Translations under genes and position numbers: made by a program
Shown: positions 8,868 to 17,464 of the stretch, one piece after another
Layout of the letters: each line of letters starts with the position of its first letter
Position numbering within the stretch: the first letter of the stretch is position 1
DNA from: Corallococcus sp. EGB
Lineage (GTDB): Bacteria; Myxococcota; Myxococcia; Myxococcales; Myxococcaceae
Direction of reading: 5' to 3'
Assembly: GCF_019968905.1 (NCBI RefSeq)
Contig: NZ_CP079946.1
Location: forward strand, 3,782,001-3,846,000
Length of the DNA stretch: 64,000 bases
Notes under the pieces: model-generated
The model's input: the letters and a program-made list of their open reading frames with translations, nothing else
Told to the model about the DNA's origin: nothing
Databases searched by the model: none

Positions 8868-9437
8868 TTACCCGAGGATGAAGTCCTTGGGGCGCAGCGG
8901 TTCCGGCTGGGGCTCTCCCAGCGCTTCCAGCATGTTGATCTCCGTGGTGCGGGACATCGCGAGCAGGGGGCAGGTCGTTGGGCGCCTCGCCGAAGGCTCC
9001 TCCATCTCATCGCTCAGGATGTCCAGGCCGAAGACCGTCGCGTGCACCCGTTCGTTCAGCGCCCGCCAGGTGATGTCGGTGATGTGGCCCGCCCGGAGCA
9101 GGCGGCCCAGGTCCAGCTGGTGCTCGCGCAGCAGGGCATTGGGCCGGTTGGCGCTGGCCAGGACGCGGGAGCGCTCCGGCTCCGCGAGGAAGCGGCCCAT
9201 GACCTCTCCGGCGTCCTGGCTCCGGAGATGCGCGGCGAGCGCGTAGGGGAAGGCGATGGTGCGGTGCACCAGCCTCCGGGCCGCCTGTCGTCCTGCCTCG
9301 GGAAGCTCGGCGCGGCCGTCGTCCAGCAGCGCGATGGCCGTGTGGGTGAAGGCGCGCACCTCGATGATGAGCGCGCCCCACTGCTTGCGTCCCTCCCACC
9401 AGCGGTCGTAGGCGGCGTTGTTGCGGAAGCCGAGGGC
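8868..9437 (-). pseudogene. Bestrophin-family channel remnant (5'-truncated, internally deleted)
   Basis: Reading leftwards from 9437, the frame encodes LGFRNNAAYDRWWEGRKQWG, the diagnostic core of bacterial bestrophin (UPF0187) anion channels, and ends with a FGLDILSDEMEEP segment and TTEINMLEALGE, which match the family C-terminus. The first membrane helix before FRNN is missing: the frame upstream (9438-9530) runs into the promoter of the next gene. The central stretch with the CER and TPIP motifs and two helices is also missing, with the frame going directly from LNERVHATV to FGLD. The frame is still open, so the loss was by in-frame deletion; a channel is very unlikely. Confidence 0.65.
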
Positions 9438-9490
9438 TTGTTCATCCCGGGTGCGCCGCGGCCCTAGACTGCCGTCCTCCTGGAGGCTGC

Positions 9491-10618
9491 ATGCACCCGA
9501 AGAGACTTCACCGGTCCCCTGCGTCCCCATGGCTCTCGCTCGCCATGGGGGCCGCGCTGCTGTGCTCCACGGGCTGTTCGGACGACGCCGTGGACGTCCC
9601 CAACCCGCTGACCAACCCGAAGGACGGGCCCCCGGCCGGCAACCCGAACGCCGAGGCGACGTGCAGCGTGCCCGCCGAGGCGGGGCTCGCGGACGTGTCG
9701 AAGCCCACCACCGTCGTCGGGACGGGGACGCCGGCCAGCTGTACCTCGGATGCCTTCGTCAACGCCGTGGCCAAGGGCGGGGTCATCACCTTCGACTGCG
9801 GCCCGGAGCCGGCGACGATCACGCTCGACAAGACGGCCAAGGTCTTCAACGACAAGGGGCCGGAGATCGTCATCGACGGCAAGGGGCTGGTGACGCTCAG
9901 CGGGGCGGGCAAGCACCGCATCCTCTACATGAACACCTGTGATCAGGCGCAGGTGTGGACCACCTCCCACTGCCAGGACCAGGACCACCCCCGGCTGACG
10001 CTCCAGAACCTCACCTTCGTGGATGCCAGCTCCAAGAGTGAGAAGGAGTTCGACGGCGGCGGGGCGGTCTGGGTGCGCGGCGGAAGGGTGAAGGTCATCA
10101 ACTCCCGCTTCTTCAACAACGCGTGCGCGGACACCGGGCCCGACGTGGGAGGCGGCGCGCTGCGGGTATTCGACCAGTACGACGACCAGCCCGTGTACGT
10201 GGTGAACACGACCTTCGGTGGCAAGGAGGGCTACGGCGGGGTCTGCTCCAACGGCGGCGGGATCAGCAGCATTGGCGTGTCGTGGACCGTCATCAACAGC
10301 CTCTTCTCGTACAACCGGGCCATCGGCAACGGCGCCAACCCCGCCCAGCCGGGCACCCCGGGCGGTGGCAGCGGCGGGGCCATCTACAACGATGGCAACA
10401 CGATGACGCTGTCTCTCTGCGGCACGCGCATCGAGCACAACGAGGTCAATGCCCACGGCAGTGCCATCTTCTTCGTGAGCAATGACCACTCGGGTGACAT
10501 CCGCATCGACCGGTCGGTCATCCAGAACAACAAGGGCGGTTCCTGGTACGTGACCTATCCGCAGATCTCGAACCACGCGGACACGCCCATCCGGGTGACG
10601 AACTCCACCATCGAGTGA
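9491..10618 (+). CDS. Secreted right-handed beta-helix lipoprotein
   Basis: A 375-residue protein with an N-terminal signal and lipobox-like STGC (Cys29). The mature part has repeated short beta-strand turns with Asn/Gly ladders (LTLQNLTFVD, VKVINSRFFNN, VYVVNTTFGG, WTVINSLFSYN, IRIDRSVIQNN), the pattern of right-handed parallel beta-helix proteins such as pectate lyases and adhesins. No catalytic residues can be assigned. The gene starts 54 bases from the point where the bestrophin remnant breaks off, so its promoter region may have replaced that gene's 5' end. Confidence 0.72.
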   Translation: MHPKRLHRSPASPWLSLAMGAALLCSTGCSDDAVDVPNPLTNPKDGPPAGNPNAEATCSVPAEAGLADVSKPTTVVGTGTPASCTSDAFVNAVAKGGVITFDCGPEPATITLDKTAKVFNDKGPEIVIDGKGLVTLSGAGKHRILYMNTCDQAQVWTTSHCQDQDHPRLTLQNLTFVDASSKSEKEFDGGGAVWVRGGRVKVINSRFFNNACADTGPDVGGGALRVFDQYDDQPVYVVNTTFGGKEGYGGVCSNGGGISSIGVSWTVINSLFSYNRAIGNGANPAQPGTPGGGSGGAIYNDGNTMTLSLCGTRIEHNEVNAHGSAIFFVSNDHSGDIRIDRSVIQNNKGGSWYVTYPQISNHADTPIRVTNSTIE

Positions 10619-10624
10619 CCGGGC

Positions 10625-10984
10625 TCAACCGCCCCGCTGGAGTGCCTGCTCCAGCCGGGCGCGGAGCTCCTCGAGCGTCCCGCTCGCGAGCGTGGGGTGC
10701 TCGAGCACGAAGTTCGGCCAGTCCGCTCTGCTCGCGGGCTCGAACGTCCGCGTCTCGAAGGACTCCTGCCAGCGGCCCTGCTTCGACTCGAACACGCGCC
10801 GGAGGAAGCCTGGCGTCATCCGGGTGTTCTCCGCGAGCAGGACCGCGTCGTTGGGGTCCTTGCCCTGGGGATGGTGAGCGGCTCCGGAAAGTCGGGGGCC
10901 ACCGGCCGGCGGCGCCGCGCTGAAGGTCCTGATAGGGATGAGCCCGCCGGGGCGATGGCTTGTGCCGCCCCCCGCGCCTGTCAT
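10625..10984 (-). CDS. Hypothetical protein coupled to the oxygenase gene
   Basis: A 119-residue frame whose ATG overlaps the stop of the upstream oxygenase gene (ATGA at 10981-10984), suggesting translational coupling. The first 40 residues are low-complexity, while the second half (from KDPNDAVLLAENTRMTPGF to LEELRARLEQAL) looks like genuine conserved protein with amphipathic helices. It may be the C-terminal remnant of a longer protein rather than an intact gene. No family recognised. Confidence 0.4.
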   Translation of the reverse strand: MTGAGGGTSHRPGGLIPIRTFSAAPPAGGPRLSGAAHHPQGKDPNDAVLLAENTRMTPGFLRRVFESKQGRWQESFETRTFEPASRADWPNFVLEHPTLASGTLEELRARLEQALQRGG

Positions 10985-11742
10985 TCAGGACGCGTCGGCG
11001 CCCAGAGGGCGCTGTGGGCCTCCGGCGCGTCCGGGGATTCCTCTGCCGTGTAGAAGTAGGCCGCCACCGTGGCCCGGCCGCGTCCCTCGGGACATGCCAG
11101 CGCGGTGGGGTGGCCGTGCCAGTGCGTGTCGCCGTGTGCCATCACGACGAGGCGATCCAGCACCGGCGCGATGCGCGCCTCGCACCGGGAGAGGTCGGCG
11201 TTCCACAGCTCCAGGTCTCCGCCCCATTCCGGCTCCCAGCCCGGGTTCAGGTAGTACAGGACGGTGAGCCGCCGTGAGAGCGCGCGGGTGCGGTCGCGGT
11301 TGAAGTCCGCGTGGAGCGCCAGGTGGCCTCCGCGCAGCGTGAGGTGCAGCCCGGCGCCCCGGAAGTGAGGATCCGCGATGAGCCCTTTGATGCCGGTGAG
11401 TGTCTCCAGGAAGTCGAGGAACACCATTCCGGAGAGCTCCGCGAGCAGATGCCGGAGCGCCCCGTGCACGCCTTCGAATCCCTTGCGCTGGAGCTGTCCC
11501 AGACGCGCCGCCTGCTCGGGATGGTCGCGGCGCATCCACGGGGCCCCGGTCGCGCCCGGAAAGACGCGGGCCAATTCCGTCGCCAATCCCTCACCCAGGA
11601 AACCGTCGATGACGACGTGGGGATGGGGCCGCGCGGCCCCGTAGCTGTCGCGATGCGCCAGCGCGAGCGAGCGGAGCGCTGTCCGGTTGAAGAAGAAGCT
11701 GGGACCCCGCAATGGGCCCTCTTCGACGGTGGCGACGCTCAC
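10981..11742 (-). CDS. 2-oxoglutarate/Fe(II)-dependent oxygenase (prolyl hydroxylase-like)
   Basis: The double-stranded beta-helix signature is present: HADFN gives the HxD pair (His144, Asp146), followed by LTVLYYLNPGWEPEWGGDLELW, the distal His in THWHGHPT (207/209) and Arg in RGRATVAAYFY (221/223) for 2-oxoglutarate. This matches the 2OG-FeII_Oxy_3 / prolyl 4-hydroxylase group. Translation starts with GTG preceded by AGGAGG. The substrate is unknown; amino-acid side chains in peptides or small metabolites are typical. It is the first gene of a two-gene unit. Confidence 0.82.
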   Translation of the reverse strand: MSVATVEEGPLRGPSFFFNRTALRSLALAHRDSYGAARPHPHVVIDGFLGEGLATELARVFPGATGAPWMRRDHPEQAARLGQLQRKGFEGVHGALRHLLAELSGMVFLDFLETLTGIKGLIADPHFRGAGLHLTLRGGHLALHADFNRDRTRALSRRLTVLYYLNPGWEPEWGGDLELWNADLSRCEARIAPVLDRLVVMAHGDTHWHGHPTALACPEGRGRATVAAYFYTAEESPDAPEAHSALWAPTRPE

Positions 11743-11878
11743 GAGACCTCCTCCGCTTGGGGTTTCTGGCCTTCGTCTATCATCGAAGCCATACTGTCCT
11801 GACGAGGCTTCACGAATCCCCGGATCCGCGTCTCCCCGTGCCCCGCGAGCTGAAGGCCGTCTGGGATTGCAGGGAGGT

Positions 11879-12604
11879 TCACCGAGCGCGCGCGGGCTGG
11901 GTCGTCCCCGGGAGGTCCTGGCCCATGACGGCCGGGGCCTTCCGTGCGAAGCGCTGACGGTAGTAGCGCGTCCAAAGCCTCAGCCCCACCACGCCCACCA
12001 CCGTGGGCCCCAGGAAGAGCGCGAGCTGCAGGCCATTGATGCCGACGTGCCTGGCATTCACCACCAGGGCGGCGGTGAGGGTGCCGATGCCCGAGGCGAC
12101 CATGGCGCCCATGTGCTGGAACCACCAGTGCATCCGCTCCTGGGGCGGGCGCAGCCAGTACCACAGCCCGGTCGTCCCGGAGAAGATGCCCACCGGCGCG
12201 AAGCCCCACAGCAGCGGCACGCCCATCCGCAGTCCGTACGCCTCGGTGAAGAGCCCCATGCAGAGCAGCAGCGTGGACAGCCCCACGTCCAGGGGGTGCA
12301 TGCTCGCCCCGGTGCGCGTCTTCGTCCTCAGCACGCGCACCCCCATGGTCGCGGAGGCCGCGCTCAGCACCGCGATGTAGATGAAGAAGAGGGCCATGGG
12401 CTGCTCGCGCGGCGCCTGAAGGAAGCGCCCCCCTGAGATGACCAGCGAGGAGAGCGCGGCGGCGATCATCGCGCCCACGTAGGCCCAGCCCACGCGCCGG
12501 TGCAGGGCGCCTCCCTTGCGAGCGACCAGGGGCAGCCAGAGCGTGACGAACGCGACGACCCCCGAAGCGATGTGGAGCCAGCGGGCGAGCAGATAGAGCG
12601 ACAC
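11879..12604 (-). CDS. DUF2306 integral membrane protein
   Basis: The 241-residue protein has six or seven hydrophobic helices. It opens with LLARWLHIASGVVAFVTLW and has HRRVGWAYVGAM, typical of the DUF2306 family of small haem-like membrane proteins (conserved His in helices 1 and 4). The GTG start at 12604 has a GGAGG site. It is divergently transcribed from the sensor kinase gene, and a long palindrome lies in the shared intergenic space, so it may be a target of that two-component system. Confidence 0.75.
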   Translation of the reverse strand: MSLYLLARWLHIASGVVAFVTLWLPLVARKGGALHRRVGWAYVGAMIAAALSSLVISGGRFLQAPREQPMALFFIYIAVLSAASATMGVRVLRTKTRTGASMHPLDVGLSTLLLCMGLFTEAYGLRMGVPLLWGFAPVGIFSGTTGLWYWLRPPQERMHWWFQHMGAMVASGIGTLTAALVVNARHVGINGLQLALFLGPTVVGVVGLRLWTRYYRQRFARKAPAVMGQDLPGTTQPARAR

Positions 12605-12670
12605 AGGTGCCTCCGACGTGCTGCGAGTCCGGAAGGCACGCTACGCGCCTGCGCGTGTGCCTCCATCTGG

Positions 12671-12701
12671 CGGAAGTCACACGTGCCGCATGTGACTTCC
12701 G
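12671..12701. promoter_or_regulatory. 11-bp perfect palindrome in divergent promoter
   Basis: CGGAAGTCACA (12671-12681) and TGTGACTTCCG (12691-12701) are perfect inverted arms around a 9-base spacer. The site is midway between the DUF2306 gene and the histidine kinase gene. A dimeric response regulator such as the one encoded downstream is the simplest candidate ligand. Confidence 0.65.
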
Positions 12702-12742
12702 GCACATGGCCCCGGCGCCCTCGGTGGCATAGGTTTCCCGCC

Positions 12743-13906
12743 ATGCCCGCGCGGTCCGCCGTGGCGAAGTCCGCCACCATCCATCGTCTGTTGTTCGTCG
12801 CCGGGATGCTGACCTGGGCCGTGGTCGGCTTCGCGCACGCCGAGGGCCTCGCGCGCGAGCCCTCACGGTGGCTGGCGCCGGACACGCTGCTCTGGGGGCT
12901 CGGGCTCATCACCTTCGGTGCGGCCTTCGGCGTCCAGACGCGGGTGCTGGGAAGGGGAGAGCTGCCGCTGCTCGCCACGCAGACGCTCGCGGCGCTCGTC
13001 TGCACCGCGACGGGAGGCAGCGGGCTGGACGCCGCGCTGCTCGCCATCACCGCCGGGCAGGTCCCGGAGATCCTCCGCCAGCGCCAGGCGCTGGCGTGGA
13101 TGGGGGCCCAGGTGGTGGGGCTGCTCGCCGTGTTCGCCGCCTGGCATCCGTTCCTCCAGGCGCTCGTGCAGACGCTCATCTATACCGGCTTCCAGGGCTT
13201 CACGTTCGGCACCGCGCTGGTGATGGTCCGCGAGGCCGAGGCCCGCCGCGAGCTGGCCCGCGTCCACGCGGAGCTTCAGGCCACCCAGGTGCTGCTCGCC
13301 CACCGCGAGCGCGAGGGGGAGCGGCTGCGCATCGCCCGTGAGCTGCACGACTCCGTGGGGCACCACCTCACCGCGCTCAGCCTCAACCTGGAGGCCGCCA
13401 CGCACACCTCGAAAGCCCCGGCCGCCACCGAACACCTGCGCCGCGCGCGCGAGGCCGCCCGCACGCTCCTGTCCGAGGTGCGGCGCACGGTGACGGAGAT
13501 GCGCGAAGCTCCCGTGCCCCTGTTGCCGTCGCTGCGCGCGCTCGCGGAGGGCGTCCCCGGGCTCGACGTCCACCTGGACGTCCCGGATGCGTTCGCCCTG
13601 GAGTCCTCCGAGGCGACGCACTCGCTGTTCCGCTGCGTGCAGGAGGTCCTCACCAATACGCTGCGGCATGCCGGGGCTCGCAACCTGTGGATTGTCATCG
13701 TGCCCTCGGAGGACGGCGGCGTGCGGGTGCATGCGCGCGACGATGGCGGTGGCGCGGCGCGGGTGACGCCCGGCGCGGGGCTCACCGGCATGCGCGAGCG
13801 CTTCACCCGGCTGGGCGGACGCGTGGAGTGGCGCGCGGCGGAGGGACAGGGGATGGAGCTGGAGGCGTGGTTGCCGGCCACGGCGGAGCGTGGGGTGGGA
13901 ACATGA
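12743..13906 (+). CDS. NarL/DesK-type sensor histidine kinase
   Basis: The 387-residue protein begins at 12743. Four to six membrane helices span about residues 15-165, then a coiled coil (about 163-195) leads to a HisKA_3 domain with RIARELHDSVGHHLTAL (phosphorylated His202) and a C-terminal HATPase region with CVQEVLTNTLRHAGA (N box) and the G-rich GAGLTGMRERF. Its last codon overlaps the response regulator start (ATGA at 13903-13906), so the two are translationally coupled. The signal is unknown; the membrane domain has no large periplasmic sensor. Confidence 0.88.
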   Translation: MPARSAVAKSATIHRLLFVAGMLTWAVVGFAHAEGLAREPSRWLAPDTLLWGLGLITFGAAFGVQTRVLGRGELPLLATQTLAALVCTATGGSGLDAALLAITAGQVPEILRQRQALAWMGAQVVGLLAVFAAWHPFLQALVQTLIYTGFQGFTFGTALVMVREAEARRELARVHAELQATQVLLAHREREGERLRIARELHDSVGHHLTALSLNLEAATHTSKAPAATEHLRRAREAARTLLSEVRRTVTEMREAPVPLLPSLRALAEGVPGLDVHLDVPDAFALESSEATHSLFRCVQEVLTNTLRHAGARNLWIVIVPSEDGGVRVHARDDGGGAARVTPGAGLTGMRERFTRLGGRVEWRAAEGQGMELEAWLPATAERGVGT

Positions 13907-14550
13907 ACCCGATCCGCCTGGTGCTCGCGGATGATCACGCCCTGGTGCGCCAGGGCCTGCGCAGCCTGCTGGACCTCACGCCCGACCTGCGGGTGGTGGG
14001 CGAGGCCGCGGACGGCGAGGAGGCGCTGCGCAGGGTCGCGGAGCTGGACCCCGACGTGGTGCTCATGGACGTGCGCATGCCGCGCAGGACGGGGCTGGAG
14101 GCCCTGCGCGCGCTGCGCCGCACGGAGCCGGACCGGCGCGTGGTGCTGCTCACCACCTTCGACGAGGACACGGCCCTCATCGAAGCCCTGCGCGCGGGCG
14201 TGCAGGGCTTCCTCCTCAAGGACGTGTCCCTGGAGGAGCTGGCGGAGGCCATCCGGCGCGTCGCCTCCGGTCAGACGCTGCTGCCTCCCGGTGTCGCGGA
14301 GCGCGTGGCGCGCGGCATGGCGGAGGTGCCACGCGACTTCCCCCACGCCGACCTGCCGGAGGGGCTCACCCGCCGCGAGGTGGAGGTGCTGCGCCTCATC
14401 GCGCGCGGGATGAGCAACCGGGAGATCGCCGACGCGCTGGGGACGGCGGAGGGGACGGTGAAGAACCAGACCTCCAGCATCCTCTCCAAGCTGGGCGTGA
14501 GGGACCGCACCCGCGCGGTGCTCCGGGCCATGGAGCTGGGCTGTCTCTAG
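13903..14550 (+). CDS. NarL/FixJ-family response regulator
   Basis: A 215-residue regulator: receiver domain (about 3-120) with acidic pair Asp10/Asp11, phosphoacceptor Asp56 in LMDVRMP, and Lys in LLKD, then a LuxR-type helix-turn-helix (LTRREVEVLRLIARGMSNRE, with TVKNQTSSILSKL as recognition helix). It is the partner of the overlapping kinase gene. The 31-bp palindrome upstream of the kinase is a plausible autoregulatory site. Confidence 0.9.
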   Translation: MNPIRLVLADDHALVRQGLRSLLDLTPDLRVVGEAADGEEALRRVAELDPDVVLMDVRMPRRTGLEALRALRRTEPDRRVVLLTTFDEDTALIEALRAGVQGFLLKDVSLEELAEAIRRVASGQTLLPPGVAERVARGMAEVPRDFPHADLPEGLTRREVEVLRLIARGMSNREIADALGTAEGTVKNQTSSILSKLGVRDRTRAVLRAMELGCL

Positions 14551-14570
14551 GCGCGGAGCCGTGGCCCGGG

Positions 14571-14588
14571 ATTCGCGCGTGCGCGAAT
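14571..14588. terminator. Perfect hairpin after response regulator gene
   Basis: ATTCGCGC (14571-14578) and GCGCGAAT (14581-14588) are a perfect inverted repeat with only two bases between, 20 bases after the stop codon. It may act as terminator or as a protein-binding palindrome, as there is no T-run. Confidence 0.4.
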
Positions 14589-14794
14589 TGGCCGCCCCCC
14601 GCTGATTCCGGCGAGCGAGGCCGGTGTGGGACAGGGCATCTGTCCAATCCCAAACGCCACGACGTGAGGGGGCAAGCGTCCGGGGGCACGTGGAAGTCCT
14701 GTCCCGGAAGCGCGTCTGTCTCCTGGGGGGCATTGGGACAGGTCGTTGGCGTCCATACGCTTGCAGGCCACATTGACTTGAAGCGAGGCCCCCG

Positions 14795-16000
14795 ATGTCA
14801 AACCCCCGCTGCTGGTGTCACATCCGTTGGATCCAAGTCCCGGTCCTGGTGCTGGGCCTGCTCTTCTGGAACGCCTGCGAGGCCGCGGGCCGGATTGAAG
14901 ACCCCGAAGCGCAGCCGTTCACTTCCCCCGACACGGACGCGCTCCCCCCCGCCATTCCACCGGCCCCCGCGGGCCTGCGCTCCGTCGCCACCTGGGAGGG
15001 GATGTTCATGGAGGAATGGGGGCGTGAGCACATGGAGAGTTTCCTGCCCTGGAGCAACTCGCGCGACAGCTGGGACTTCTACAACCTCGCCTACGGCCTG
15101 GATGCCAACACCGCGATGTACCGGGCCACGGGGAAGCAGAAGTACCTCGACCGCGCCCTGCTGTATGTCAACAACCTGGTGGCCTCCGCCCGCGTCTCCG
15201 TGTCGATTCCGCAAAGCCAGTTCAAGGACGGGTATCTGGGCTGGTCGTCGGCGCAGTCGACCCCCGCCGGGCAGGAGGTGCCGCTGTATGAGAGCTATTG
15301 CTGGCGTTACGTGACCCGCATGCTCCGCGTCATCCGTGAGACGCCGGACCTCTACGCCGCGGAGTCCTACCGGAAGCAGTACGAGCGGCTGCTGGCCTTC
15401 ACCGAAAAGAACATCTTCGAGAAGTGGTTCGTGCGCGGAGCCAACGACTTCGTCTACCGCAACCGCACGCACATGGCCGCGCACTGGGCCTTCATCGCCA
15501 TGGACCTGTCGCGGATGACCACCGACCCCGAGCACAAGGCCCGCTACCTGGAGGTCTTCCAGAACATCAACCGCGACATGCCGAACTTCCCGTCCTCGTT
15601 GCGAGAGCAACTGGCGCCCAACCCGGACTACCCGGCGGCCTGGTTCTGGAATGACAAGTGGGACACGAACGCCCCACCCGGGCAGGATGTGGCGCACGCG
15701 AACAACGTGCTGGCCTTCATCGTGGAGGCCCATGACGCGGGCCTGGAGTGGACGGACAGTGACATCCGCAAGTTCGTCGTCTTGCTCGGCAACGTCATCT
15801 GGCCCGCGCCCAAGGTGTATGCGGCGTACGTGGACGGCACGGGGGCGGGGGATGGCTGGTTCAACGACGGGCTGATGAAGCTGGGCCGCTACGACGTCAA
15901 CCTCCAGCGCCGGCTGGAGCAGCACCACGTGGGGCAGAACAGCCAGTTCTACGCCAACGGTGCGCTCAACGTGCGGCTGCTGTCCGAGCACACCCAATAG
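14795..16000 (+). CDS. Secreted protein with alpha/alpha-toroid-like fold
   Basis: A 401-residue protein with an N-terminal hydrophobic segment (VLVLGLLFWNAC at 17-28), consistent with export; the Cys context is a poor lipobox, so lipidation is uncertain. The mature part has regularly spaced helical motifs such as FYNLAYGLDANTAMYRATGK, YLDRALLYVNNLV, THMAAHWAFIAMDLSRM and AHANNVLAFIVEAHD, resembling six-hairpin glycosidase or epimerase toroids. No catalytic residues can be assigned. It has its own upstream region of 240 bases and a terminator. Confidence 0.65.
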   Translation: MSNPRCWCHIRWIQVPVLVLGLLFWNACEAAGRIEDPEAQPFTSPDTDALPPAIPPAPAGLRSVATWEGMFMEEWGREHMESFLPWSNSRDSWDFYNLAYGLDANTAMYRATGKQKYLDRALLYVNNLVASARVSVSIPQSQFKDGYLGWSSAQSTPAGQEVPLYESYCWRYVTRMLRVIRETPDLYAAESYRKQYERLLAFTEKNIFEKWFVRGANDFVYRNRTHMAAHWAFIAMDLSRMTTDPEHKARYLEVFQNINRDMPNFPSSLREQLAPNPDYPAAWFWNDKWDTNAPPGQDVAHANNVLAFIVEAHDAGLEWTDSDIRKFVVLLGNVIWPAPKVYAAYVDGTGAGDGWFNDGLMKLGRYDVNLQRRLEQHHVGQNSQFYANGALNVRLLSEHTQ

Positions 16001-16028
16001 GCCGCACTATCCGGGTGGAGGGCGGGCG

Positions 16029-16055
16029 CCCCGTCCTCGGGGAAGGAGGACGGGG
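16029..16055. terminator. Bidirectional terminator
   Basis: CCCCGTCCTC (16029-16038) pairs perfectly with GAGGACGGGG (16046-16055) over a 7-base loop, between convergent genes ending at 16000 and 16072. Confidence 0.75.
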
Positions 16056-16071
16056 CTCGGTGGTGGCGCTG

Positions 16072-17343
16072 TCAGTGGGCCGTGTGAGCCCCCGGAAGCA
16101 GGCGGACCAGCAGCGCCGCGAGCGCGGAGGCCGTCGCCAGCAGCGTCACCGCCATCCAGCCCCCATGGGCCAGCGCCAGGCTTCCGCCCGCCGCGCCCAC
16201 GGACATGCCGATGAACACGGTGACGAACAGCGCCGCGTTGAGCCGGCTGCGAGCGGCGGGGTCGATGCCGAAGACCAGCGTCTGATGGGCCACGAGGGTG
16301 ATCTGCGCACCCAGATCGAAGCCGACCGCGCTCACGCCCAGGAGCCACAGCCGCTGGTTCGGCTCCAGCCACGGCGCCGCGAACATCGTGGCGAAGGAGA
16401 GGACGGTCAGCCCGGCCCCCAGGCGCGTGACCACCTCCGGCCCGAAGCGATCCGCGATGCGGCCCGCCACCGGCGCGCCCAGCGCCCCCGCCGCGCCCGC
16501 CAGGCCGAAGGCACCGGCCGCCGCGCTCCCCAGGTGGAACGGAGCGCCGTGCAGCATCACCGCGAGGGTGGACCAGAACGCGCTGAACCCGATGGAGATC
16601 AACCCCTGCGCCAGCGCCGCCCGGCGCAGGGCCCCGTGCTGGCGCCACAGGCTGGCGAGTGAGCCGAGCAGGGCGCCATAGGAGAGCGTTTGGGTTGGAC
16701 GGAAGCGGGGCAGGCCGCGCCAGGCCGCCACGCCGATGAAGGCCACGCTGGCGGCGGCGACCGCGTACATGGCGCGCCAGCCGAAGCGCTCGGCGACCAT
16801 GCCGCTGATGACGCGGGACAAGAGGATGCCGAGCAGCAGCCCCGTCATCACCGTGCCCACCACCTTGCCGCGCTCGTGCTCGGGGGCCAGGGTCGCGGCG
16901 GCCGGGACGATGTCCTGCGCCAGGGTCGCCGTCAGGCCGATGGCGAAGCTCATCCCCAGGAGCAGCGTGATGTCCGGGGCCAGGCCGCCCAGGAGCAGCG
17001 CCATGCTCAGCAGGGCGGCCTTGAAGAGGATGATGCGGCGCCGGTCGAAGCGGTCACCCAGCGGCGTCAGCAGCAGGATGCCCAGCGCGTAGCCCAGCTG
17101 CGTGAGCATGGGCACCAGCCCCACCACGGTGTCGGAGGCGCCGAGGCTGGCCCCCATCACCCCCAGCATCGGCTGGCTGTAATAGATGGAGGCCACCGAC
17201 AGGCCGGCGCTCGCGGCCAGGAGCAGGCGCAGGCCGTTGGACAGGGGCGCGCCGGTGTCCACCGGCCGTGGCGGATGGGCCTGGCTCCGCGAGGAGAGGG
17301 GGGCGCCTCCGGCGTTTCCATGTACGGCACGAATGAAGGACAT
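16072..17343 (-). CDS. Major facilitator superfamily transporter
   Basis: A 423-residue protein with about twelve membrane helices. The motif-A-like loop GDRFDRRR lies between helices 2 and 3, and the second half repeats the layout with GRIADRFG. The start at 17343 follows GAGGTG. A 30-residue polar N-terminal tail precedes helix 1 (LLLAASAGLSVASIYYSQPM). This composition (YSQPMLG near the N-terminus) is typical of drug or metabolite efflux MFS proteins. It is divergent from a LysR regulator, which probably controls it. Confidence 0.85.
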   Translation of the reverse strand: MSFIRAVHGNAGGAPLSSRSQAHPPRPVDTGAPLSNGLRLLLAASAGLSVASIYYSQPMLGVMGASLGASDTVVGLVPMLTQLGYALGILLLTPLGDRFDRRRIILFKAALLSMALLLGGLAPDITLLLGMSFAIGLTATLAQDIVPAAATLAPEHERGKVVGTVMTGLLLGILLSRVISGMVAERFGWRAMYAVAAASVAFIGVAAWRGLPRFRPTQTLSYGALLGSLASLWRQHGALRRAALAQGLISIGFSAFWSTLAVMLHGAPFHLGSAAAGAFGLAGAAGALGAPVAGRIADRFGPEVVTRLGAGLTVLSFATMFAAPWLEPNQRLWLLGVSAVGFDLGAQITLVAHQTLVFGIDPAARSRLNAALFVTVFIGMSVGAAGGSLALAHGGWMAVTLLATASALAALLVRLLPGAHTAH

Positions 17344-17427
17344 GATGTTCACCTCGGGTGATGCGCGACGAGGTGACAGTGCGCCAGAGGAGATGGGGAC
17401 GGTAGACGCCTGCTCCGTACAGCGGTT

Positions 17428-17442
17428 ATACGCTCCACGTAT
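17428..17442. promoter_or_regulatory. LysR-type T-N11-A operator
   Basis: ATACG-CTCCA-CGTAT is a perfect 15-bp dyad with the T-N11-A core (T17429, A17441) of LysR-type binding sites. It lies 23 bases before the LysR gene start and 85 bases before the divergent MFS gene. Confidence 0.7.
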
Positions 17443-17464
17443 CCAAGCCACTGGAGCACAGCCC

